Source: Hofstenia miamia
Lineage: Eukaryota > Xenacoelomorpha > Acoela > Hofsteniidae
Direction of reading: 5' to 3'
Assembly: GCA_900660155.1 (NCBI GenBank)
Contig: CABFPE010000350.1
Location: 267,854 to 331,853, forward strand
Length of the DNA: 64,000 bases
The notes under the pieces were generated by a model that saw nothing but the letters and a program-made list of their open reading frames with translations, did not search any database and had not been told where the DNA came from. The position numbers and the translations under genes are program-made. Below are positions 12,077-24,289 of this stretch, one piece after another. How positions within the stretch are numbered: the first letter of the stretch is position 1; every line of letters begins with the position of its first letter.

Positions 12077-13636
12077 GCAATTTTAAATATGATTTTTAAT
12101 AAACTGCTCAAAATATTTGCGCTTCATTACAAAAGGGTAGTTTTTTTGAATAGAAATTTTGTTGTAAGCTTTGCTCTATCAGGCACAACAAGAGTAACTG
12201 CAAATGAAAAGAAATTCATTCCAACGAACTCGTTAAAAATTGTTAGCATTTTTTTGCTATTTTAATTGAAATTTCAACTAGAATACACCCAGCGATGTAA
12301 TTTGGAAATACAATTTAAAATTGCGATTTGAATTGCAATTTTAAATATGATTTTTAATAAACTGCTCAAAATATTTGCGCTTCATTACAAAAGGGTAGTT
12401 TTTTTGAATAGAAATTTTGTTGTAAGCTTTGCTCTATCAGGCACAACAAGAGTAACTGCAAATGAAAAGAAATTCATTCCAACGAACTCGTTAAAAATTG
12501 TTAGCATTTTTTTGCTATTTTAATTGAAATTTCAACTAGAATACACCCAGCGATGTAATTTGGAAATACAATTTAAAATTGCGATTTGAATTGCAATTTT
12601 AAATATGATTTTTAATAAACTGCTCAAAATATTTGCGCTTCATTACAAAAGGGTAGTTTTTTTGAATAGAAATTTTGTTGTAAGCTTTGCTCTATCAGGC
12701 ACAACAAGAGTAACTGCAAATGAAAAGAAATTCATTCCAACGAACTCGTTAAAAATTGTTAGCATTTTTTTGCTATTTTAATTGAAATTTCAACTAGAAT
12801 ACACCCAGCGATGTAATTTGGAAATACAATTTAAAATTGCGATTTGAATTGCAATTTTAAATATGATTTTTAATAAACTGCTCAAAATATTTGCGCTTCA
12901 TTACAAAAGGGTAGTTTTTTTGAATAGAAATTTTGTTGTAAGCTTTGCTCTATCAGGCACAACAAGAGTAACTGCAAATGAAAAGAAATTCATTCCAACG
13001 AACTCGTTAAAAATTGTTAGCATTTTTTTGCTATTTTAATTGAAATTTCAACTAGAATACACCCAGCGATGTAATTTGGAAATACAATTTAAAATTGCGA
13101 TTTGAATTGCAATTTTAAATATGATTTTTAATAAACTGCTCAAAATATTTGCGCTTCATTACAAAAGGGTAGTTTTTTTGAATAGAAATTTTGTTGTAAG
13201 CTTTGCTCTATCAGGCACAACAAGAGTAACTGCAAATGAAAAGAAATTCATTCCAACGAACTCGTTAAAAATTGTTAGCATTTTTTTGCTATTTTAATTG
13301 AAATTTCAACTAGAATACACCCAGCGATGTAATTTGGAAATACAATTTAAAATTGCGATTTGAATTGCAATTTTAAATATGATTTTTAATAAACTGCTCA
13401 AAATATTTGCGCTTCATTACAAAAGGGTAGTTTTTTTGAATAGAAATTTTGTTGTAAGCTTTGCTCTATCAGGCACAACAAGAGTAACTGCAAATGAAAA
13501 GAAATTCATTCCAACGAACTCGTTAAAAATTGTTAGCATTTTTTTGCTATTTTAATTGAAATTTCAACTAGAATACACCCAGCGATGTAATTTGGAAATA
13601 CAATTTAAAATTGCGATTTGAATTGCAATTTTAAAT
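12077..13636. repeat. Tandem array: six identical copies of a 258-bp unit
   Basis: The unit starts GCAATTTTAAATATG. Copies begin at 12077, 12335, 12593, 12851, 13109 and 13367, and a 12-base stub starts at 13625. I saw no differences between copies, so the array is very young or kept uniform, or an assembler has extended it. Each internal junction carries a perfect palindrome: ATTTAAAATTGC, ten bases of loop, GCAATTTTAAAT (first at 12313-12346). There is no coding frame and no CRISPR-like spacer. The array lies in a receptor intron. It could be a small satellite or the tandem core of a larger mobile element. Confidence 0.95.
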
Positions 13637-14389
13637 GTTAATTAAATAAAAACTACTTAGCTATGCTGACTTCTTAAATTGTCAATTTAATAAATCCATG
13701 AATAAACTTTTTACACAGAAACGATAAACTATTCAGATCTCTTATATTGTATTTTGTTCGCTACATAAACCTGATCTGATATCAATTAATTAGTGCAGCT
13801 AAGATCCAGTTTGCAAATGAATTATAATGAAGTCAAACAGCGAAAATCCTAATTTTATCTAAATATAAAATTGTAAATGTTATTTATATAAGTAACACAT
13901 TTGTTAAAAATGGATCTCGCCCATGTATTAAAGTAATTTTAGGACGTGCACACCCCTACTAACTAAAATAGCCCTGTTTCTAAACGCACCCTAAACTGGT
14001 TTAAAAGAAATTCAATATAATATGGAGAATTTCTGTGACATCAATTTAAATGCATTTTGTAACAATAATATAGGATTAATTATTTCATTTACAAAATTTA
14101 AATTGTAAAATTAACTGATACAAATATGGGAAAAATTGTAAATGTAAAAGCCATCACTTTCTGATCGTAAAACTAGTGTTTTCCCAAAAGCACCTTGTTG
14201 AGAACCTCTCAACAGTTGTTTTTTAGACTTGCCTAAGTGGCTACTGGATACCATACATGAAATTGTTTAGGTGAACTCGTTACGTTATGGAAAAGTGATA
14301 ATAAAGATTAATGTCACCACGATTAGTTATAAATAGTCACGAAAAGATCTTATAGGAATTAAAGTAATAGGATAGAGAGAGAAAGAGAG
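13637..14389. other. Non-coding intron sequence
   Basis: No gene recognised. A short purine-rich (GA)n-like tract at about 14373-14390 marks the edge of the LINE relic that follows. Confidence 0.4.
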
Positions 14390-15437
14390 AAATTTATTTG
14401 TCTTTGCGACCAAAAGGTCGAAAAATAAACAACAAAAAAATAAAAAGCATCATTATTTATAACTCCATTTCTTGATTGCATCGAAACAAAACTATTGAGA
14501 AATCGTTTTGTTCTATAAGCTGAATCATAGAGTCTTCAATTCCTTTGTGAATAATTTATGTCTTTTTCAGTAGGAACGAGATGGTGTAGACGATGATTGA
14601 AATTTTTTGTAATTTTACTCCATAGCTTGTCACATTGAATTGTTTTTCTTTCATATAGTGATTATATCTGATAATGATTACATACAATTTCAAAATCAGT
14701 ATTAAGTATCATTATTTTAAATGTCATTTGCTGAATTCATTCTAATGCCTGTTTCTGATTCGTTGTTATAGAGTAATGTCAAAGTGAACTGCAGTATTCA
14801 AGAACAAAGCAAATTATTAACTTGCTCACTTTGATCATTTCCTTAACATCAGTGGTTGAACGTCTTAAAAGATTAAGGCAATGTAGTCTTTTAGATGCCT
14901 TACAAAATTATGTTTGTGTTCCATTTTAGGCTAACTTGGAAAAACTCTAAGTAATTTAAGAGATTTAACTAGTTCAATGAAAGATATCATTGAAATTTCA
15001 CATGGCAAATAAAATGAATGAAAGAAACTAATTATAAGTTCTTTCGTTTTTTGAGATTTAACTCCATTTCTGCATAACATGTCCATTTTTTAACTTAATC
15101 TATCAAAATATTGGCTTTTGATGGTTGATGTCGAGGACATATCTCCCATGCTGTGGTGTCATCTACATATTTAATTCTATCTTCCCAGTGATTTAAAAGA
15201 GAAATAGCATATAAAATAAATAACCATGGTCCTAATTTAGTTCCTTGTGATACTCCTGCATACATTGTTTCCCATAAAGAAAGAGGTCCGCATGGTAGTT
15301 TGATTCGTTGTTTTTGATATAGAAAATATTCTATCCATCGTAAAGTAAAGGAATTAACTCATATACACTTTAATTTTTCCAGAAGGATGCGTTGTGAAAT
15401 CATATCAAAAGCTTTTCTAAAATCAAGCATAAAAATT

Positions 15438-15439
<2 letters not shown>
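14390..15439 (-). pseudogene. LINE reverse-transcriptase relic (3' half)
   Basis: Read on the minus strand this is the C-terminal half of a non-LTR reverse transcriptase. LDFRKAFDMI lies at about 15394-15432, then GVSQGTKLGPWLFIL, then the catalytic KYVDDTT at about 15152-15171. After these comes the post-RT region with KASKRL..LNLLRRS, VLEYCSS and a late LWSKITKNF..RLHHLVPTEK motif. It is cut at its 5' side by a (TA)n block and carries several stops and frame breaks. It is an old truncated insertion, probably of an L2/CR1-like or Jockey-group element. It is not the same family as the LINE at 54600. Confidence 0.7.

Positions 15440-15474
<35 letters not shown>
15440..15474. repeat. (TA)n microsatellite
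   Basis: Perfect TA dinucleotide run bordering the truncated 5' side of the LINE relic. Confidence 0.95.
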
Positions 15475-15477
<3 letters not shown>

Positions 15478-16210
15478 TAATTTCAATTTGAATGATCCTT
15501 ATCTATGTTAGATTAAAATATTACTTAATCTTTTGCAAGAGTTTTGTCTTAAATATGAAAACTTGAAAATAATATTACCATATGGAAGAAAGATTTCTAA
15601 CTTAGAATTGCGTCATTATTAAATTAATGCACTTTGTAGTTTTTTGCTGAAGCATAAGAAGTATGATAAATAATTAAAAACAGAGCGCATATTAGTAATA
15701 AACAAATTATCTATGTAATATATGAAAACTGTGGTTTCCTATTAGCATCCCATAAAACATAGTGTAAGACTACACTGAACAAATACGTTGCCTTATTTTA
15801 GTTCGAGTGGTTATTAAGGTAAAATTGAAAACCAATTATAAATAGGAGATTCTTATATTAAACTAAGAATGTTGCTGCTCTCCAAAGATCCATAAGAAAT
15901 TTTTGAACACTTTCCATGATGGTATGTGATGATGAATTTGAAAAATCTAATTCTATAAAATATATGTATACATATATTTTTTTTCCAATTAGACAAATTT
16001 TTACGTACTAATTTATTAAACTAATTGGCTTCAAATCATTTATATTTCAAAAAATTAAAACTTCAAGAAGACTGTTATTAACAAAGATATGTATTTGGGC
16101 ATTAAGTTTGTTAAACTTTATTTGATATTAATAAATTTCAAGTTATTCGATCCAACATCAGTTATTACATATGATTCATCAGTATATTATTGGAAGAAAC
16201 TCCTTAAATC
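15475..16210. other. Non-coding sequence left of the gap
   Basis: No gene seen. The long open frames crossing from here into the following gap consist almost entirely of unknown bases and carry no information. Confidence 0.45.
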
Positions 16211-17210
16211 NNNNNNNNNNNNNNNNNNNNNNNNNNNNNNNNNNNNNNNNNNNNNNNNNNNNNNNNNNNNNNNNNNNNNNNNNNNNNNNNNNNNNNNNNN
16301 NNNNNNNNNNNNNNNNNNNNNNNNNNNNNNNNNNNNNNNNNNNNNNNNNNNNNNNNNNNNNNNNNNNNNNNNNNNNNNNNNNNNNNNNNNNNNNNNNNNN
16401 NNNNNNNNNNNNNNNNNNNNNNNNNNNNNNNNNNNNNNNNNNNNNNNNNNNNNNNNNNNNNNNNNNNNNNNNNNNNNNNNNNNNNNNNNNNNNNNNNNNN
16501 NNNNNNNNNNNNNNNNNNNNNNNNNNNNNNNNNNNNNNNNNNNNNNNNNNNNNNNNNNNNNNNNNNNNNNNNNNNNNNNNNNNNNNNNNNNNNNNNNNNN
16601 NNNNNNNNNNNNNNNNNNNNNNNNNNNNNNNNNNNNNNNNNNNNNNNNNNNNNNNNNNNNNNNNNNNNNNNNNNNNNNNNNNNNNNNNNNNNNNNNNNNN
16701 NNNNNNNNNNNNNNNNNNNNNNNNNNNNNNNNNNNNNNNNNNNNNNNNNNNNNNNNNNNNNNNNNNNNNNNNNNNNNNNNNNNNNNNNNNNNNNNNNNNN
16801 NNNNNNNNNNNNNNNNNNNNNNNNNNNNNNNNNNNNNNNNNNNNNNNNNNNNNNNNNNNNNNNNNNNNNNNNNNNNNNNNNNNNNNNNNNNNNNNNNNNN
16901 NNNNNNNNNNNNNNNNNNNNNNNNNNNNNNNNNNNNNNNNNNNNNNNNNNNNNNNNNNNNNNNNNNNNNNNNNNNNNNNNNNNNNNNNNNNNNNNNNNNN
17001 NNNNNNNNNNNNNNNNNNNNNNNNNNNNNNNNNNNNNNNNNNNNNNNNNNNNNNNNNNNNNNNNNNNNNNNNNNNNNNNNNNNNNNNNNNNNNNNNNNNN
17101 NNNNNNNNNNNNNNNNNNNNNNNNNNNNNNNNNNNNNNNNNNNNNNNNNNNNNNNNNNNNNNNNNNNNNNNNNNNNNNNNNNNNNNNNNNNNNNNNNNNN
17201 NNNNNNNNNN
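16211..17210. other. Assembly gap, 1000 N
   Basis: Exactly 1000 unknown bases. The size is conventional and need not be the real distance. The missing sequence probably includes the catalytic C-terminal part of the tyrosine-recombinase-like gene that starts at 18320. Confidence 0.98.
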
Positions 17211-18320
17211 GTCAACTGATCACTCGGTGTCGAAAAGATAAATGTTGGATCATGGCTAAACTCACTTTGAAATTTAATAATCAGTTTGTCTATCCACTTT
17301 TTCTGTTGTTCATTAAAGTCTATCATGACTTTGAATTTCTTATCTGTTTTATGGTGACCAGCTGAAATACTGCCATGATTCTTAATTTTTATGTACTCGT
17401 CAAAAGTTAGATTGAACTTGAAATACAATTAATGGTTTTAACTCAACAAATGACATTCTATTAATAGATTTTTCCAATTTGCAACAACAATCATTCATGA
17501 ACTTTTTTAGCAAGTCAAATGTAGGCATTCGCTTAAACTTTTGGTCTTTGCTTTCTACAGACTCTCGCTTCTGCAAATTAGTATAGCAACATTTCAATTC
17601 TTTTATTATATTCTCCCACATAGAAAAATTAAGTGCAATTGATTCTTCATAAGTGTTCACATAACTTACAAACAACTTAAGTTCAGATAACAGTGTAAGC
17701 ATAGTAGAACCTTTATAATCATGATCCTTTTTTAATGTAGCCATAGTTAACCTCAGTTTCTTGACATCTTCCATGTTATTGCATTTATCAAAAATTGTTT
17801 CCAAATATCTACTAGATTGCTTACAACATTTTGATTCCACCGAACGCTGAGATAACCCTGATGCTAGCATTAAATCCTTTTTGTGATCCATATATCTTTT
17901 AACAATTTCAGTTGCCGCCTCAGTACGTAAATTTTTTAAAAAACTAAATGGAAAATATTCAGGATTTTTTGCTTCATCTTTAGTCAATTTTAAAATTTTA
18001 TGACTACGATCATGACGCCTTTTATTAGCAAATCTCCTACAACAGATATTACATTGGTAAATTGTCAGGTTTTTAATTGATCGATAGTAGTCAAAGAAGA
18101 ACTTTTTTTCTTTAGAAGAAAGACGAGAATGAGTAATTGCAACATGCTGTCGAATTCTGCTATAAGACTTTTTACAAATTAAGCAAACTGGATTTTCAAT
18201 TTGCTTCATCTTTTTTCGTTTAACTCTTTTCTCACAGTTGTTTGTTAGACAATTTTCAAGATTGCATGATTCCATTAATTGCATAAGTGCATCATCATCA
18301 ATTGCATTATCGCAATCCAT
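17211..18320 (-). pseudogene. Crypton-like tyrosine-recombinase gene with two zinc fingers, frameshifted
   Basis: ATG at 18318-18320 opens about 300 codons on the minus strand. Two zinc-finger-like motifs come first: CLICKKSYSRIRQHVAITH, then CNICCRRFANKRRHDRSH. A long helical region follows. At about 17420 the frame ends (TGA at 17400-17402). A neighbouring frame continues with LTFDEYIKIKNHG, a KKFKVMIDF strand and DPTFIFSTPSDQ, up to the gap. This order (N-terminal C2H2-like fingers, helical core, LIVFN...DY, then a short sheet and f.F..p) matches the zinc-finger proteins with a Crypton/phage-integrase-type recombinase domain found in many animals. The first catalytic Arg, usually in the LIVFNRRR-type motif, is not present at the break, so a frameshift or small deletion has destroyed it. 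The His/Arg/Tyr residues would lie in the gap. The family assignment rests on recalled motif order, not a search. Confidence 0.5.
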
Positions 18321-18445
18321 TTTCCAAAATGAATAGAATAATATTAAATTTTAAAATTTTGCAAAGTTAAAATTTCGCGGTAAAAACTTCTTGCAAAAAC
18401 TTCCACGTCATGCAATTTTTGCGTTTGGATAATAAATTATGCATT

Positions 18446-18719
18446 CCATGAAAGAATCGTAATTATTTTCAAAAATTATTACAATACATTCCATTTTTGA
18501 GAATTAATTTATTTTAAGACTTATTTTTTTAATTACCCATGCTTTTGGAATCAGCCTGAACTGGGCACCTTTGAGTTTTTCTATGAAATTGTTCAAGCTG
18601 CACTCATCAACAAGTATTTAGTGTCATTTCATGATTTTTTTGCTAAATTCTTTTATTTTTTTTTCATATGTCGCTATGTACACTTTTTCTGAATTTTGTA
18701 GGTACATAGCGACATATTA

Positions 18720-18765
<46 letters not shown>

Positions 18766-19129
18766 TTTGATTGAGATCACCGAATCATTTGTGTGAAATA
18801 ATGCCAATTGACATATTGGTTAACAATTTTAGGTGTTCTTCAACCATTTAATTCCAGAAAAATCTTAGAATTTTTAATCTAAAATTCCTGGGATTGAATT
18901 GGAAAATCCGGGGATTCGGAATCTTGGGATTACGAAACATATCAAGAATAGTATCCCAGTAGTATTAGTATTATTCGTGGTACCTAGCTACATTGCTTTA
19001 CCCTGTCATTTGCCATAAATCCCTGAATTACAATTAGTTAGATTCATTGGATACATGTTTAACAGTGTAACTCCTGTTTCAATTCATGTGTAATTTCAAT
19101 TACTAACATCTACAATAGAGTATGCATTT
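18446..19129. other. Candidate insertion allele with hairpin and (TA)n
   Basis: The sequence just right of the single N at 19130 (19131-19241) repeats 18318-18445, including the Crypton-like start codon, with one internal deletion of about 16 bases. It then diverges exactly after ATGCATTC. The left contig ends in ATGCATT as well. The segment could therefore be an insertion present in one haplotype and absent from the other, bordered by ATGCATT. It holds the hairpin at 18666-18717 and a (TA)n block at 18723-18762. No coding sequence is seen. Confidence 0.4.
18666..18717. repeat. Perfect 16-bp inverted repeat, 20-base loop
   Basis: ATATGTCGCTATGTAC at 18666-18681 pairs perfectly with 18702-18717. 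It may be the termini of a collapsed transposon or a cruciform-forming site. Confidence 0.9.
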
Positions 19130-19241
19130 NCATTTTCCAAAATGAATAGAATAATATTAAATTTTAAAATTTCGCGGTAAAAACTTCTTGCAAAAACTTC
19201 CACGTCATGCAATTTTTGCGTTTGGATAATAAATTATGCAT

Positions 19242-20761
19242 TCTTGAATTTCTACTTCTGAGCACACCGAGTACACAGTGAACATGAAAACTTCCCCAGA
19301 TTTTTGTCTACCTTAACTCTCGTCATAAATCTACATGAGACAATACTTGAAATGAAGAATGTTGAGCTGCAATTGACGTTATTACAGTTTTAATGTACAT
19401 TACTTGGAATCCTGTTGCGAGATTGCTGGCGTTACTTACATAGTATCATTCTAGACTTTTCTCTTTAGTTAGCCTAAGTCTACAAAGTAGTCCATTCAAT
19501 GAACATTGAAAAATTAATGTTTGGAAATTCAAATGCAGTGCATGCTAATCTTCAAATATCAGTTGTTGTAATTTCTGCCGAACTGAATTTATGAGAGGAA
19601 CATTCATAATTTGGAACTTATAATAATGCACTGTTGTACGTGCTTATATTTGTTTTAAAAAACATACATTATTATTATTATAAGCGCCATGTGAAGATTC
19701 CAATCTTGTGGCTTAAGTTGCTTATAATTAAATTCAAATTTCAATTTTGCAGAGAATTATTGTGTCCGATGTCTCAATAACTTTGACTTAATTCTATTAC
19801 TGAATGATGCATTTATAAAAAATTCTATTCTATTTTGAGCCAAAAAGAACTGTAATAAAGGAGATGTATACACACGAGACTCTACCTTTGATAGGTTTTC
19901 CTCTCATGGAATTATTTATAGCCTGTCTATTATTTGTGTGAATAAACACGCTAACAAAATATCTAGGGAGTATATAAAAATATATATGAAAAGAAATACT
20001 TTAAATTATAATACAGCGACGTTCTTGAGCAGATTTTAATATTACTTTGATTATTTCGGCTTCGGCGTTTAGACAGGTTCGAAAAATTATTCTTTGAAAA
20101 AACCTTTCAAACTATGCTTTCAGGTAAACATTAAAATGTGTTTCACACGTTTGGAACAAAAATCAACAAATATATGTACAGAAAGATTTCACTTGATTAA
20201 TAATTGACACGTTATGTTTTTTTAGGAACAAAATTTGAATGATTATATTGTACATTTTTAATGGTCTACGCAATACACTTGGCAATGCAACAACAATATT
20301 TGGATTAATTTCATTTGGATATTATAGGTCTTGTTTAGACTTCATTTTACAGACTAAGGCTACAATCTTCTGTAAGATATGCTAATGTCTTAAGGTTGAA
20401 ATGGCATAAATGTACAGTACAGCATCACATCTTTGTTATACGTTTCATAACACAAAATTGGTTTTATAATTCTGCACAAACAACAAATTATCGCTTCCGA
20501 TTTATAAAAATTTTATCAATGATGTTGATATAAAAGACATCTCTATATATTAATGAGAAGGATTTCTTAAGAAAATAGTTGTTCCTTCTAAGATTTTAAT
20601 TTTTAGCTGCTGTGAATTTCAAAAATGAGGGAAGCTTTGCTTTTGATGGACATTTGACATTTGACCTGATTTGATAAGATTTAGTTGGAAATATCAGGCT
20701 TTCACTCAATAAACAACTATCAATGTAAACTATCACAAAATGTGAAGAAATGAAAATCAAC
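19242..20761. other. Intron 4 remainder, no gene seen
   Basis: AT-rich sequence between the recombinase locus and receptor exon 4, with no recognisable element or exon. Confidence 0.4.
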
Positions 20762-20986
20762 CTTGAATATGTCACTAAGTCGGCTCTTCAGCATCCGCGT
20801 GTCGTCGGTAGTGTCGATGAATAACTTGATTTCATGAAACTTCACTAACGATGAACGATTTGAAAATACATGATCTCGGATGTTCACCGCCCTCTGGCGA
20901 TCAACTGTTTGATCGTAAAAAACAATTACACTCGTCCACTGCTCAATTCGAACGATATCACCCAAGGCTTCGTCCAATGAGGTAGT
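20762..20986 (-). CDS. Ionotropic-receptor-like gene, exon 4 (amino-terminal domain)
   Basis: 225 bp, 75 codons, phase 0 at both ends. The acceptor is ttttag (minus strand) at 20987 and the donor AAG|gttgat at 20761. The reading TTSLDEALGDIVRIEQWTSV followed by IVFYDQTVDRQ is the classic iGluR/IR pattern: a helix, then a Trp-containing turn, then a hydrophobic strand ending in the FYD.. motif. In receptors of this family that segment starts the second lobe of the periplasmic-binding-protein-like amino-terminal domain. The next residues run through a D-T-T-D-D loop to LKSRLSDIFK. Of the ionotropic receptors I can recall, IR93a (DQT after the strand) seems nearest, but this is not firm. Confidence 0.7.
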
Positions 20987-22141
20987 CTAAAATGCATTAT
21001 TTCAAGAAAGTTTTTTAGCATATTGTGTCCACTCCCATAGCCAGGCATTCCATTTTGTACAAGTGCAGGAAATTATGATAACCTTAGAAATATTATAAAT
21101 ACGATGTAAGTTCCTTAACAGGTAAACATATACGATATTTTCCAATTGAAATCTAAAAATTGAAAAAGATGAATAAGAATGTTCATTTAAACCAAAACCT
21201 TAAAAACTCGAACCCCAATCGGGAAATAGTTGTCGTTAAATTTGTTCTAATTGAAATTTGGGTAGGTGTGCGTCACCTATGGACGCATGGAGACCCGCGT
21301 CTACTTCATCAAGTGATTCCTTGATTGCAAATTTCTGTAAACTAAATACTTCAAATATATTTACATTTTGTCACTTTAAATTGCTGAAGGATTCCATTAT
21401 ATTTAGAAATTACAAATTCTTTAAATCATTTTCCAGCATGGTTTTAATTTTAATATACAAAAACAGATTTTTGCAGAACTGAAAAGAAGTTGAGTAACAT
21501 GTTCTGCCTTACCTCGTGTACTTATTTCTTCGTTTTCAGCTATCATTTGTTTCGCAGTCTGACTGGCAAATATAGCTTTATGCTTTCAACAAATGACGAA
21601 GTATAAAGAAAGCGTCACTTTTAATAAAGTCAAACAATGGAAACAATTTAATTAATTTACCCTCCGGGGAACTACGCTAATTGCATCATTTTGCCTTTCA
21701 GGTGACTCTTTTATTTGACCAAAAACTTAAGAAACGTTTATTTTTCATTGGATTAGCCCTGTATTCTCTATGTAGTGAAGCAAACGCTATTTTCTCATTG
21801 ATATTTTAATTTCATTTGAAGCACTTTGAACTGGACTTGGCAAAAATGCCAGTATTTACTCAACAACTCTGAGTTTGAAGCAAATATTTTTCCTGCCCTT
21901 GTCGGAATTATCCGGATTAAGTATCACACTTTATGAGTCGTAACTTCTCATATTTTTCATAAAAAAATTATTCCTGCCGGCATGCTTCATTGGGGTCAGA
22001 CAATAACCAGTTTTTATCTACACCCACACTATGTCCCGGCGGTATAAACATTTTGGAAGTCACTTCGGTTTGGTATCATATAAAATACTGTGGTATCGGT
22101 TCGGTATCGGTATGACAATGAAAAATCTATAGTATATTTGG

Positions 22142-22229
22142 CATATATATACATATGTATATATATATATATATGTACATATATATATATATGCTTATGT
22201 ATATATATGTATAAATATATATATATGCT

Positions 22230-22264
<35 letters not shown>
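22142..22264. repeat. Compound (TA)n microsatellite with TGCTTATG interruptions
   Basis: TA runs interrupted by GTACAT and by TGCTTATGTATA. Nearly the same compound string occurs at 28340-28392, which hints at a dispersed element carrying it. Confidence 0.9.
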
Positions 22265-22267
<3 letters not shown>

Positions 22268-24266
22268 GATTAAAATAAAAGCGGCCGATATGAATAAGAA
22301 GTAGTTAGTAGGGCTTTAAATATTTTACCTTAAAAATGCAAGCTTTGACCTCAAAAATTATATATATATATCAAAACTACAAAATTAGTTGTATAGCATG
22401 GCTATATCAATTAAATGACATTTTTGGATTCCTGTTTATAATAGAATAGTTTTATAAATTTTGACTTTATTGCTTAAAACAGTCCTGTAGTAATTACAAA
22501 TACGAATGCGTTTTATTGAACATTAGTTTCTGACAAAAATGGAATTTTAAGCTGGTCCATGGAACACGTTTAATATCACCAGTATATTAAAACTTTTAAC
22601 TATATAAATAGCTTGTGCAATGGACTTTTCGACCTCGAGCATAAATTGAAATGACAAGAGTCTCTCACTGACTGGATTATCAAGAAAAATAATGGAATAC
22701 CACTAATTACGTTAAATAATGTGTTGCGATTCAATATTTCCTAAGACACCTTCACCCATAAAAAAATTTGCCTACAGTGCCGGAGCATATTTGCCACGTT
22801 TCTTTAATATAATTGTATAATTATTGAATGAATCTAAAAAAAATTAAACGAATAAATGCTTTTCAAAATAATTTTTCAAATACTTAAACCTATTCAACCT
22901 AGGGAGGAGAGCGGAGAGGGGTTTTTTTGATTACTACTCAAAAACATTTGGAACTTTCTTAGTGAGACTTGGTGACTCTTTCTAACTTTTATTTGGTATC
23001 ATAACCCGCTAATAGTATTAAAAAATTGTGGGCTCATTTTATGTATGGTATTATTTTTCAACCTAAAAAATATTCTTTCAATTATTGCAAAAATTCATTA
23101 TTGTCGTTCATATGAAAACAACGTAAGTAACATGAGAAGGAAAATTAGATTTGATAAGTTAAGAATGACTTCTAATGAATTTCATTATTTCCAACTGTTA
23201 ATGCCAGTATTTAATATATTTCAAAAAATGCCCAAATTTTAAGATTTGATTACTGTATCAAAATTATAGAGAATTCTAAATTAATAGTACTAATAAGAAG
23301 AATTTTCGTTCTAATATCATAATCTAATCCATAGTTAGATAGGGGGAGGAATCCACCCTCTCCAGGACTGAGAACCCCAAAAAAAGTCCATTTCAAATGG
23401 GCTTAAGCAAAATCTAAACTTAATAATGATAAAATAGGACTGCGAAAAATCCTTCATCGTGTACGCTACTTCCAGTCTCCAGTAAGCTGAAATGGAATGT
23501 GTACATGTAAAGCAGTCAATCCTAATGCAATAATAAACAACTAAAATTGTTCTAAGATTGTGTATCCTGCCCTAATTATCCTATCAGGATTTAATCATGA
23601 TACAAGATAAACAATAAATAGGGAACTTTGGCTTGTGCTTCCATTTTCACTTGGGATAGATTAGAAATATTTTCCATATATGGATTTATCACATGGACAC
23701 AAAATTCCTAAAAAAGGTATTTGAAAATAATGTAATTACCTTATATGCCATAAGTCTAAAATTAATCATGAATCTGACGTGTGTAGAGAAAGGTATATTG
23801 CGAATGAACTTGGCCTTTTTAATTAGAAATGATAAAGAAATGGAATTGGACTTAAAATTTAATTACATTTGCACCTCTGCATATGTATACTTACTTGCTA
23901 AATTTTCCAGAACAAACTTTTAGTTGTCAATTTGATTTGAAAAGAATCTATGTTGAATTAACAGTCTGCATTTAGTAGTCTGTCAAAAACGCCTCATTAG
24001 CCTCATTCTTTGCTATCAGAGTGCATGTCTCCTCAATCAAATAGTTTTATGTAATCTAATTGATGGTTAACGCACTTCATTGAAAGAACATCAGCATTAA
24101 ATTAAGACTATTATTAATGCAGAAAATGGCATCAATTAGCAGAAGAAATACAACCTCGACTAGGAAAACAATAATTCATTATAATTTTCATTATTTTGTG
24201 ATTATCTAAAAGAAAATACTGACTTGAACTTTATTACTTGAAACTAATAGTTCCTTCATGGATCAA

Positions 24267-24289
24267 GGACTACTCTAGAGGAGTAGTCC
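24267..24289. repeat. Short perfect hairpin
   Basis: GGACTACTC, loop TAGAG, GAGTAGTCC. It is short and isolated; no function can be claimed. Confidence 0.85.

Noticed and set aside
12077-13636. CRISPR-like array
   Set aside because: The unit is 258 bp with no variable spacers, and the setting is an animal intron. It is a satellite-type tandem repeat.
16089-17428. Long open frames of 350-410 codons across 16.1-17.4 kb
   Set aside because: They run through 1000 unknown bases. Only the last part at 17211-17428 on the minus strand carries real sequence, and it was used in the recombinase entry.
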